Of a stretch of 64,000 bases of DNA, positions 49,771 to 61,900 are shown in pieces. Source of the stretch: Hirudo medicinalis (lineage: Eukaryota > Annelida > Clitellata > Hirudinida > Hirudinidae); NCBI GenBank assembly GCA_011800805.1, contig MPNW01000044.1, positions 73,124 to 137,123 on the forward strand, written 5' to 3'. Numbering within the stretch: position 1 is the first letter of the stretch; every line of letters begins with the position of its first letter. The translations under genes and the position numbers were made by a program. Under the pieces are notes generated by a model. The model was not told the DNA's origin, did no database searches, and was given only the letters and a program-made list of their open reading frames with translations.

Positions 49771-50869
49771 AGAAACGGAGGAAGAAAAACATTTAAGACT
49801 CCAAAAACACAGGGAGAGAACAGCTCAGAAAAGAGCAATGGAAAGTAAAGATGAAAGAGAGGAGAGGCTGAGAAAGCATCGTGAACGAACAGCTCTCAGG
49901 AGGATGCAAGAGACTATGGAAGAAAGATCCAAACGACTGCAAAAACATAGGGAACGTACTGCACAAAGGAGGGCCATGGAAACCATGGAACAAAGGCAGA
50001 AGAGGCTAGCAAAACAAAAAGAGAGGGCTGTGCAGAGAAAATTAATGGAGTCACCTGAAGAAAGGGAAGTTAGACTTGAAAATCATCGTCAAAGAACAGC
50101 TTTGAGAAGGGCTCAAGAAACCCCAGAACAAAGAGAACACAGACTTCAAAGGCAAAAAGAAAAGGCAGTACTTAATAAACTTGAGGAAAGTAAAGAGCAA
50201 AGAGAACTTAGATTAAAAAAGCATAGAGAAAGAACTGCATTAAGGCGAGCAAGTGAACCAAAAGTTCCAAAGAGAAGACAAAAGAAAAAGAGAGATGATA
50301 AGATTGAGTCAGGAGACATATCACTGCCAGAACATGCCCTTTTACAGCAGCCAAAACCTCAGCTTCTTCATCCGACCAACCAGCCTAATAACATACAATT
50401 GGTTCAACAACAAGCTCAGCCCTTACAATTAATGCAAACTCAGCAACATGTTATTCATCAGGTACAACAATCACTACAACATCCTCAGTTAACACAACTA
50501 CATCAGCCCCAACAACAGCAACACATTGTTCAGCAACTGGTACATGCCCAGTCTCATCAACCTTTACCTTTAAAACAGGAAATGCTGCCTTTAGAATTGA
50601 AACTGAATGCTCCTCTCCAATTTGTTGCTCAACAGCAACAAGTTCTTGCTCTTGGAGGGTTGAAGGAGCCACTAATGCTAAATTCACAGTTGGTAAAAGG
50701 TGAACCAAACTTGTTGGATCATCATCAGCTGAACCTCCAGACTCAGCTGGATTACAGGATGATGGCCTACAGGCAGGCAGCCTTAACACACGCAGCGCAC
50801 GGTCACAACATTGCGTGTAATCTAAATGACTCTTGCCACCATTGCAGTCCATTTTCTTATAATTGTTGA
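49771..50869 (+). CDS. STPR-domain (23-residue repeat) DNA-binding protein, terminal exon
   Basis: The open exon starts at a probable acceptor (TTTTCTTC...GCAG, 49770) and ends at 50869. It encodes seven contiguous repeats of exactly 23 residues, of the form E-(T/S)-x-E-x-R-x-x-R-L-x-K-(H/Q)-(R/K)-E-(R/K)-(T/A)-A, then RR. The first begins at 49772. This is the STPR (score and three amino-acid peptide repeat) domain, known as a DNA-binding domain in silkworm FMBP-1 and vertebrate ZNF821. A basic stretch (KRRQKKKR near 50275) may be a nuclear signal. The C-terminal part is rich in Gln, Leu and His, as in activation domains. The first repeat is split by the intron, so upstream exons exist; I did not find them and no zinc finger is visible. 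The first in-frame Met (49838) falls at the start of repeat 2, so it is unlikely to be the true start. Confidence 0.82.
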
Positions 50870-51579
50870 TTGGTGTTTGTTAATTATCTTTAATTGTGTG
50901 TGTCATTTAGTCACAGAACAAAAGACTTTTGTTATTAAGGAGAATTTATTCACCAAGGTATGTGGTCTTCATGGAAGAATGTTTATAACATCTACTTTAT
51001 TCTCATTTTTGATACTTTTACAGTTTTTGTATTGTTACTGTTTTCTATATTTAATGAGTTAGTCCGTATCATTGTGCATTTGATATGCAAACTTTAAAAC
51101 TTAGAATGGTGTTATACATAAACTGTAGCGATGGTAAAAAATTCTTTTGAGTCCAGGATGGGATGCTGTACTTTTTTGTTTTACATAAATTATATGAACC
51201 ATGCCTGACAGGCAATATGTTGCATATTGAGTTTGGCTCTTGTGGCAAAAGATGCAGAAATATTATGTGGAAATGGCATAATGAGCACATGTCTACATTT
51301 TTATTTTGAACAATGTGCCTGAAGATGGGCTTTTTAATTTAAAAATTTATGATCATAGATTCTGGCAACCTTTATTAAGGACATAGCTCAATGTTTAACA
51401 TAGAAATTCTCAGGTGATTTGGTAGAGCTTGGTGTTAGTACTGATTAGTTGCACAAGTTGATTAGGGATGTTTCCAGCCGATCACGGGAGGCCGTTATCC
51501 TCCCAAAATGTGATGATCTCCAGACATTCTTTGGATACCTCCAGGCAACCTGGCCAACTCGCGGGCGATAAAGAAAAAC

Positions 51580-51640
51580 CGTGAAGAAGTGACGGGAAAC
51601 TCACTGCCAGTGAGTTGGCTTTTGCCTGTCACTTCGCCAA
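51580..51640. repeat. nested inverted repeat (hairpin)
   Basis: AACTCACTG (51598-51606) and CAGTGAGTT (51608-51616) are perfect 9-base arms with a 1-base centre, enclosed by GAAGTGAC (51586) and GTCACTTC (51628-51635). It lies at the edge of a decayed LINE region; its role is unknown. Confidence 0.6.
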
Positions 51641-51839
51641 CAATCACGTCCACATAGCTCGAGATCCTCGCAGAAAGATCCTAAGTTTGATCTGGCTGGC
51701 AGTGACCTTAGCTTACATGTGACATTGGAGTTCATGTGCCCGAATGACGCTCTCAAGTTCGGCCCGTGTATATAGTGAACAGAAGAACAATACAAAAACA
51801 TATCCAAGGACACTCCTCATGTTATAAAGGCGGATGACT

Positions 51840-52560
51840 ATGCCAGCTCACCACAGCCACCTAAGAAAGTACGATCGGCTTGGTACGACCATGCAAGGAC
51901 AGCCCATAAAGCCGAACGATGTTTCTAGTCCTAAAAGAAAGTCATGATCAACAGTATCACAAGCTGCGGCTAAACAAGCAACGATCTCACCGGCCCCGCG
52001 GCGCGAAGTAGATACGATCACACCCGTAGAACGGCAGCTTCGATGGAATGTTGACGATAGGCGGACTGATGTGGCGGTTCATTTGGCCCATAACCCTACC
52101 AAGTACGAGATGTTCCGGAAGCTTTGAGAAGACGGAGAAATTAGAGATTGGTCGGTAGGAACAAACATCAGACGGATCGAGGGTGGATTTCTTGATTAAA
52201 GGGTGATTTGTAGACTGGTAGGTATGTAGGTGGTACTTTACCGAGGACTTGTTGAAGATCTTTGCAAGAATAGATATAATGAGAATTATTGAAAATCGAT
52301 GGCACCGATTGAATGAGTAGGAGGAGCTTTACATCTAACCATGATTATCTATTACTCAGTGAACGCCACGTTTGGCGAGATAAGTTTGCGGTTTTTGATG
52401 GTGTCTTTCCAATTGGAGTTTCTCTTGAACCTTTGGAGTTTTCTAGACTCTGGTGTGATACTTTGGTGAGCCTGCAAATCCTCCATATCAGGGCCCGACA
52501 TCGATTAAAGATGACTCGTGGCGGCCTTTGAGTATGGAAACAACTTGAAGCAAACTGAGC
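51840..52560 (-). pseudogene. L2-type LINE fragment (linker and RT start)
   Basis: The minus strand encodes KKSTLDPSDVCSYRPISNFS and FSKLPEHLVLGRVM (start of an L2/CR1-group RT) at about 52190-52080, then a broken remnant with SYC near 51950. The upstream linker at 52290-52560 is homologous to 9950-10460, including SPNVAFTE. Internal deletion and stops are present. Confidence 0.65.
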
Positions 52561-52611
52561 ATCAGCTTGCGTGATCTAATGATTCTGATCGACTCAAGGT
52601 TTTATGATTCA

Positions 52612-52762
52612 ATTTTTATTTGTATTTAGCCGATTTTTGGAGTGCTTATGTATCCGAATAGGATATGAAGGCACTCTTTAATCGTTCTACCATTTACGTA
52701 CTACCCTTACCTGGGGGCGCCTCCTGGCGGTGCAAGCTGGGATGCGAACACATTACGACACA
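52612..52762 (-). repeat. SINE family 2 copy
   Basis: Shares TATTTAGCCGAT, GTGCTTATGTATCCGAAT, ATATGAAGGCACT and CTCCTGGCGGTGCAAGCTGG with the copy defined by target duplications at 21792-21996. It ends near AACACATTACGACA. Its tRNA-like head is truncated. Confidence 0.65.
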
Positions 52763-52964
52763 TTGAAATAAAATGATTTCTCAGTATTACAAGGGCGTAA
52801 AAAAAAGGCGTCAGTATTAAAAAAGCGTGGATGCGTTAAAGTTTTGACATTTCGGCTCATTGATTCATAGAGAAAAATACTTTGTCATTTCTACCAATCG
52901 AAGTGAGTCTCAATTTTATAATTCCATTTCGAAAAAGGAAACGAATTTCACGCAATTGAGCCGA

Positions 52965-55900
52965 CTAATTCATGGCTACATTTATGCTACATATCTTCTG
53001 TCCTCCATTTTCCATGTCAATCGCATTCTTGTCCTTTTTCTGCAAAATGAAGTGGTCATTAACAAGCTCCATGGCATGCTCGTCTTTCCACGTCTGAAAG
53101 ACATTTGTATTTTAGTAACTTGTCATGTTTCAACTTAAAAATAGGAAGTCTTGTTCTTTCCTGAATTCCTATGAGATTACAGGAATTCTGAGAGCAAGAT
53201 GTCCATGGAGTCCAGGGACCCATTTCGCAACCTGGTATTAAAGGGACGGAAGTGGTTCATATCCCAGTCATGGGATAGTTACTGTATAATGAGACTAACA
53301 ACTAGTTAAATAATCGTTAAATGCATTTCTTTGCACGAAATTGAATTTCATAGCCGATTGCTATGAGAAAGGCTATTATGATTAACTGGAAATACTTTAC
53401 ATTTTGGCTGATTTTGACACTTTTGACTTTCCGATCGTCTATGGGGAGAACATTTGCCACTTTTCTGCAGGGAGACCATCCTTAAACGAGTTCTGAAGGA
53501 CTTTGATCCACAGGTGGAGGAACAAGCAGACCAATGTGACCAACTACCCAAATAACATCTGTTATCCTCAAATTTAGGTGTTGAAGTTCCTGTAGAACAG
53601 TTATTTTTAAATAATTAAAAAAGATATCTCACCTTTATTGACTTTACATATATAAATTTAATAAATATATAAGAAGCAGATTAATAATTTTGCTAATGCA
53701 ATCTACACAATTTTGCGAACTTTATAAGCTTGGAATATATCGGGAGATTCGTTCAATGACCTGAAAAACGCCTCATTATAAAATTGGTGAGCGGGGTTCT
53801 CCGGAACCGTTTAAAATTGTATTTATTCGGTTATTATTCAGTTCCCGAGACGGTACGTACCGTTCTTTTTGATTATGAGATTGATTAATTTTTAATTTGA
53901 TTGCCGTATCGCCGAGACTTCAGAAGTCAGCAATGTGGCCCAGACTAAAAACTTTGGAGCCCTGGTGCAGAATATGAGCGTCTTTGACACTTTTAGCATT
54001 ATCATCCATAAACGCAATGAAATATATTTAAGAGCGATGCCGATATCTTTCGACATTGCAAGAAACCTTACTTGATGAATTAAAAAATATGCAGGTATCC
54101 AGGCATAGCTCCTTCGTAGGAAATCTGTTAGTATTGCCTTTACATCCACCAAAAGTGAAAGGTATACAAGAACTTGTTTCAAGATCGTAGTAGTACCTTT
54201 TAATATCGGCCATGCAGGGGCCTTCCGATTTAATTTGTTGGCACTGAGCTACAAACATTAATTGTGCCATTTCAACGATAAACTTGCAAATGTGTTATAA
54301 AACGTCAAATTTAAACCGGGAAGTTTGGTCCAAAATTGCAAACAATCTTTGATGTATTGATGTTCGCACACCTCCTCCTGCCTGGTTTCAGCCGTTAAGA
54401 GTTTGCAAGAATCTACGTTTCCTAAGACTGAAAAGAAACGCTTTCTAGACCTTGTGGCAGATCCTCTCTGCTTGAATGAACAAGAACACTCAGTCCAATG
54501 ACTCCATTCCTTTATCCTACAATTCTGCTTTTCATTTTCTTCACATTCTCCTAATGAATGAATTTGTTCATTTGTTTAATTATCACATGCAAGCAAAGGA
54601 TACATCTCTACTTCTTAAGTAAATAATTTTGCAGTGTGACAAACCAGACAACTTTTATTTTAATTCGCAGGCTACTTTAAAGAAGCATGCCTCTCTAAGA
54701 TGGTTTAGGTCAATGGTTCTCAGACCCACTTTCTGCAAGGCCCACGTGTTACATTAAGTGTTGTTAAAGCTTATTTTGTTTGTTGTTTTAGCATATAATT
54801 TATTCCTCATGCTTTTAGTAATTGGGGTAAACATTCCTAACATAAAGTATTATGTTATATTTTTCTTTACATGTTGCCCATTGCTTGCTAAGAAAATATA
54901 ATAAATAATGAGACATATAATCGTGTCAGTTCGTTCCTTGATATTTTTCCAAACATGCATAATTCATAAATAATAATAATTACATTAACAATACTGAATA
55001 ATTTATTTATCGTTTTGCAGCTCAGTAAATTAGGGAAGCTTTCGACATCAATATTTATTACATATTATAAGTTTTTATAAATAATTTACTAGTGCCTTTG
55101 CTTTCCTTAAGTATCTTTAGTGTGAAATTAATTGTTTGCAGCAAATCCACCAGCACTACACTTTACTGCTGTGATGTGTATGTAAGAAAAACTTGCCCCC
55201 TTCCCTACCTCGACCGATTTTAAATTCCTGACCACGCCACTGGTTTGGATAGCGTGTCTATTCTGGCTGGAATTTTTGATAAACACACTCGAAGATCATC
55301 CTCCAAGTTTATTCATGATCGATATTTTGTTTTCATGGCAGTCAGAGCAGAAAATGAAACCTCGCTCAAATGAGTTTATGAAAAAGGTAGAATTTTCATC
55401 GTCAGTAGTGACAACAACGGATATTCTAGGGATTTGTGCACCAAACAGTGGCGTGCTTGCGGTGGGGGAGGCATCAAATTATCAGGGATGCCAAAATTGG
55501 ATACAAATTAATGTTAAGTGGGACACCAAATCATCAGTTTCGCACCGGGAGCCGAAACCCCTAGCTACGCCTCTGGCACCGAAAGGACGAGATACCCGGA
55601 ACAGGATCGTCAAATTTGATTTGTAGTGTGCTATCGCTAATAAACTAAATAAATGGATTTACAATTCTGTGGCTTGCATCTGGATAGTCTGCCTCTAGCA
55701 ATGCGTGAAATACGCGGATTAATTTTTTATTTTGTTCCTAATTTTTGCACTGTTTTAAGACTTCAGCGCGGCCCACCATATTTCCTGTCATGGCTCACGG
55801 GTTGAGAACCACTGCTTTAGATCATATAGATTAGGGGTATTCAACTGGTGGCAAATATCTTTGATACTTGCGACATATATTTTTTAAATTATTTATTTTT

Positions 55901-58900
55901 TACTTCCCCGTTTTCTATTACTTATGGACTATATATTATATCTATGTTTAAAATGATGTTTCTAGTTCGACCTCCTCTTACTCGTTGTGTCCGTATTCCA
56001 GCGGTTATAGGAAGCAGTGTCGGATTTAGGTTTGATGAGGCCCTAAGCTATTGATGGTAATAGGGCCCTTTACATATTTAGTTCAAAATGTCATGTATCA
56101 TTGCTTTTTGTGTTGATTATTTGTTATTTGGTAATTGATGGACTCAATAAAAATTTTATCCAATTAATTGAACATGAGCACATTGAACATGAGAAGTTTA
56201 TTTATATTGAAACTAACTTTTTTAAACCGGCTTCGCCCGTCATATGTTCAAACTCATTTTTTATCCATTATAATTAATTTTATTCATCTCCTTATTATTT
56301 ACATCCTTCAAATACAGCCAGCTACTTGCCCTCAACGAACTGGATGATTAAGACGGCGCTCCCACAACGGGACTCGAACCCGCGCTGCCAATGCGAGAGG
56401 CGAAGTCTCATTAGACCAAGAGGGAGCACGACGCTCTTTGAACCCTCGAGTTTAAAGCTGGTATTCGAGTTAGGAAAAGGTTAAAGTTGAACAACTTGGA
56501 ATTTGAAAAATGAAAATAGCACAGTTGACCTACGAATGACATAGTGAATGACGTGTGCAAATTTCAAGTCGCTACTATTCACCGTTTGGGAGTTCTTGTG
56601 ACTTTTTCAATGTGAAAAAGTTGAAAATGGCTCAGTTGGTCTAGACATAGAAGACAGAATAACAACGAAAGTGTCGCCGTTGCCAAAGTGTCGAATTAAC
56701 ATAACGATTTTTTGTAACATTTATTTATAGTGGTTAAGAAGACCATGATATGTGTAATTACCACTCTTTAGAGCTCGTTCGACATTCTCTGTTCCACACT
56801 AAAGACATAGGCCAAATATGCTCTTGATGTTGATGTTGTCGACTGATAAAAGTGGCTCAGTTAGTTGTTTGTGTTCGATTTCTTTCTAATAATAATTTAA
56901 TAATAATAATTTTTTGGAGTTACTATGCTTGCTACTTATGATGGGATACACGGGCGCTAATGATGTTTATGACAAAATAACTGGTTTTTATTAGCATGAC
57001 ATAAGACTAACTTGCAACAAATGGTCTCCTTAACAATGGATGGTGCCTGAAAGGCAAGGAAAAGTCAACGGTTTAGCAAAGAGGCTGGATGACAATAATC
57101 CAAACCTCACTACTATTAACTACATAATACACCAAGCAATTATCTCCTACACCTGTGTAGCAAAATCCAGGTCGATAAAGTTATTTTTCAGTAAGATAAA
57201 TCACCTCGAAAGTAACAAGTTGTTCTTCCAGGAGAGGAATCTCAAAGTTTGGAAGTGGTCTGCTCGCTCGCCAGACAAGTCCGATCGAAAATGTTTGGGG
57301 ATTGCTTGATAATAAATATATAAATAAATGTCATGCAATATATAAGCTCTGAAAGAGGCATAGAAAGAGTTGGACAAGCAGAGTTTGAAATTCTTCATCA
57401 ATAAACCCTTCAAATCACTAAAAAATCGACTTCAGAAGGTAATTAAAAAGAAATGTGACAAGGCACATTATTAGTTTTATTTGTTTTATAATTTAAAATT
57501 TATTTAATCCTGATAAATAAAGATTTTTGCTGCCATATGATGGTTTTCAATGTTTTGCGCATTTTCGGTTTTTTGCTTACATTATAAAAATTTCTATTAA
57601 AACTCACTGTAATTAATATTTCCCTATATCTAATGAACTTTATACATGATAACAATAATTTGTATAAATATGATACGTAAAAACAAAATTGTGGTAAAAA
57701 AAAAAACGTGAATGTCGTATATAGTTATTAGGTTTGGTTACACTCACTTCGTTAAATGAATAATATCTGTTAAATTAAGCAATAAAATAAAAATCACTTT
57801 ATATAAAAGGGACTGGCAGTTTGGTGTGCATTATAACAAATGTCAATTGATTTCAAAAAGATCTGGCCCTCGGTCACTAAAAAACAATTTGGCCCTCATG
57901 AAATGTAGTTGAATGCCCCTGATATAGATGCTCAGTGAGCTTAGTTATGAAAAATTATAATTTCAATATCTCCTGCAGAATTAATTTAAATGTATAAGCT
58001 TAAAAGCTTCCGTAATTCCAGAAAATTAAAAGACCTACTATAACAAGCATGAGTTTGTGTGTTGTGAGTGTCTCCATCACACGTGAGGGAAGAAATTCTC
58101 TGTCTTCTTTTCGTCCCCCACCCACATGAGGATGAACATTCTGACCAATGAGACCAAACACACTCTTCCTTTGAATTTTCGTTCTCTTTTATCTGGAGAT
58201 CCGTGTTTTCCAAAACGTCATCGTGATACGATGATGATATTGTCAAGCTCCTAGAGCACAACGTCTCATTCGTATCTAATGACAACCTGGGATGAAGTCT
58301 CTTTATTTTCAATGTGGCTATCGGACTCTTCGTTATGTTATGGAATCCATCAACCTTTTGTACCTTGTGTATTTTCAAAACATTTGCAGTAAGCACTTGA
58401 TGAGTAAGCTGAATGATTAATATTGTCAATGAACGTTTAAAGCTGTGAGATGACTACCAATGAAAAACACGCTAGTGTTGCTGGTGGTCTCTGGTTTAAC
58501 CCATAGATTAAATTCGTTTCGCTGTCGATATTTTTATTTGAAAAAATAAACAAAATAAATTTCTTTGATATATTCGAAGTTTCATTGCAATATTTTATCC
58601 TGATATTTATTGATGTTAGATATTTGTTTTTATACTGGGCCCAAGTATGAGTAGTTTGCGAATTGTTTGCTTTTGCCAAAAAATGTCGGATTCGAACAAT
58701 AAATTGGTCAATTATGGGCGCCGAGATAGCCAGCAGTAGGTCCACCTTTTGTGTTTTGTACGAATATACTGTTATAACGCAAAACTTTTTAGTCACGAAA
58801 CGTTGTCTGTTTATTTTACAAGCTAAATGGCAGCGCGTCTATAAATAACAAATTTACAACACGTAACATCTCCCCCCTTAGAGTACATAATCCTTCAAAT

Positions 58901-61900
58901 AGGTATCTTCAGTCTTCGCCTTGGACGCGATGTTTCCTGTTCCGGAGTTGCCTCTGGTGGGTTATCCTGTGGTATGTGCGGAACATCTGAGCTGTCGTGC
59001 GAAGTGTGAGTTTCTGCCGGAGGTCTCTTACGGATGAGGTCCATGTGGCATCTAACCTTATCATCAGGTGTTTCAGCAGCATATGAGACAGGTCCTGTAG
59101 TTCCGGTTATAGTGGCGGGGATCCATTCGGAAGACGTGCCATAGCTTCTGACATAAACTGGATAACTCGAGTGGAATGACCTTATCTTATCTTATCTGTT
59201 GAAACCTACTTGTCTTGCTCGAGTTGCTTTTATTTGCAGTGGTCAGGATGTATTCCGTAGAGACAAGTTTGCAATCTTCTGCCTATCAGCAGTTCTGCTG
59301 GACTTGATCCTGTAGCAGTTGATCGTGTGATATGCGTGTTCAACGGAAAAATCGCTGAATGATTGATGCCAATCTCAATTGATAATTTTTCTTAAACTAT
59401 CCTTCGTTGTTTGTTCTCTCAGCTTGACCATTGCTAGCTGCATGGTATGATAACAAGGTGGTTTGTATCAAATTAAGTTCACAGAAATTTCTTAACTCCT
59501 TTGAAACAAATTGTGGTCCAATGTCGGAAACGATGGAATCTGGAATACCTTGGATAGCGATTTGAAGCGGTAGAAAATGCATACAACCACGACAAGGGAA
59601 TTCTGACTCTGAGACGGCCCAGCATGGTTTCTGAACCACAGTTGTCTTGGAACCTCCCACTGATAAACTGGAGCTATCGGTGGAGAGTGCGGATGTGTCT
59701 GACAGAAATAATAAGTTGAAAAATCTTCGATGTCCTTGTCGATGTTTGGCCACCATACATATCCTGGATGAGCTGTGTAGTTCCTCTAACACTCGTCTTT
59801 GTCCCTTGTCTGGAATCACTAATTGAATTCCCCATTGTTTGTGGAGAGAGAGCTCATGCTGTTTAGTTGAGTATGCTTGAAAACCAGCTTCCGATTTCTG
59901 AGGCCATCCTCCTTTTACCCATGAATAGACTCGAGACAGTTCTGGATGTGTTATGAATTGTGCGACCTCTGATGCTACTAGAGGCGGTGAGGGTAAGTCA
60001 TCGAGGAAAAATACTCCAGTGGGATCTGGCACAGATGCGTTCAGTGGAGTACATGACAGACGGCTCAGTGCATCTGCGTTGGCAATGACTAGTCTGTAAA
60101 CGAGTTTAAAATCATATGCCTTCATGATCACGGACCAACGTATCATTCGTTGTGAAATGATATCTAGCGTAACTTTGTCTATTGTGAAAAGTCCTACGAG
60201 TGGCTTATGATATGCGAAGTAAAGATTCGTCCATACAGGAAATGATGGAATTTATTTACATCTGAAACTAGTGAAAGAGCCTCTTTGAAAATCTGAGCAT
60301 AGATGCGTTCAGCTGACGTGAGTGTTCTTGATGAGGACGCTTAGGTCTTTGCCATCCCTTGACGTTTGAACCTAGAACCGCTCCCATCCCGAATGGAGAT
60401 GCATTACATGTCAACGTGGTAGGCAGCTTCTTATCAAACGGGTATAGGACGCTATCTGAGGTTAATAACCGCTTCACTTCCTGGAAACTCCTGTCATGGC
60501 GCTTCGCCCATTTACAGGTAAAACCCTTGCCAAAAAGGCAGTGAAGTGGTTCATCAGACTTTCCTTTTGAGGATATCTAAGAATGCCTGCAGATCTTTTC
60601 TGTTTCCTGGGGTGATGGAGTCATGATTTGCTGAGAGATTTTCCATTGATGGATGAAGACCTGATGCATCGATTCTGTAGCCTAAGAATTCTATCGGCTC
60701 CACTCCAAAAAGGCATTTGTCTTTCTTTGCACGAAGACCTACATTTACCGACATCTGAAACGTTGAACCACATCCTTAGTTTCTGGTACAGAAGTTGAAG
60801 ACATCATCAAAATAGCTGCGCTTCAGGTGACCACTCAGTCAGGCAATTGTAGATAAGCTTGTCCCATATCAAGCTTAGCCAAAGAATTTTCCACGAGTGA
60901 TAACAGATAACAGATGCTGGATGGATGGAATGTGTTACGAGTATTCTGTTAATGCTTTATTCACTGTCACCTTATAATTACGACGAAGTCGAACGACACC
61001 TGAAAGTTTTACAACCGGGTATTGACCATTTCGGGCTGTTGTTCGGTTTCAGAACACTTTCCTTAATGAGTCGTGTGATCTCGTCTTCAATTTTTGGTCT
61101 CATAGCTAATGCGACGTTTCTTGCCTTTAGCCAAATTGGAACAACTTTTGGATCTATCAGCAGTGGAATGGGTTTTCCTGTGTATTTTCCCAAAGTTTTA
61201 GAAAAAAACTCCAATAAATTCATCCAGCAACCGAGAAAATTATGGTTCTTGCACCACCTTATGTTTCTACGATCTATAATCATAGGATGGGAAACCAATC
61301 ATTAACCAAGGAGGTTTGCACGCGGTTCCTTCGTGACTATGAGTTGTCTACGTCACAATAACCCCATACTGGAATCGCATTCCCTTGATAGTCAATTAAA
61401 GGTACATTGCTTGAGAGCTGGTGCAGAATTTCCCAACAATTGATCAAACCTCTGGAATGAGATAATCGAATATGATGACCCAGTGTTATTTCCATGTTGC
61501 ATGGTCTGCCATTGACGAGGCTGACTGATGGCTTGCTGTGCTTAGGGCGTTTGAGAATATAAACAGTATATTCAGTTACCTGATTTGTTTAAGGTTGTCC
61601 TTTCTTCTGGGAATCTCTCTTCTGAATTAGCCCACCTCTGCATACTCTTGCAATGCTCACAGAGGGTTAGGGTTAGTGTTAGGAAGTGATGATTCATCAT
61701 AAGGTTGCAAGAGAGGGATGGTTCAGATCCATGCTTACTCGCAAAGGTGGCAGAAACTTAGGGTATGTAAGTTCCATAGGGTTAGTTACAGGGACGTCAT
61801 TTGAGGGAAAAGAGGTCAACCCCCATGACTTTTGCTGATAAACAAAAAAGGCAATCTCATTTGGTTGAGCGTGGGTTTGTCCCTCTGGAAAAAGCTGAAA

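Noticed and set aside
50451..50852. 133-codon minus-strand ORF
   Set aside because: Antisense of the Gln-rich part of the STPR exon; CAG/CAA repeats keep the opposite strand open.
58437..58530. Possible extra F-spondin exon upstream of the TSP1 exon (minus)
   Set aside because: It has a short open frame but no resemblance to Spondin_N and no clear acceptor.
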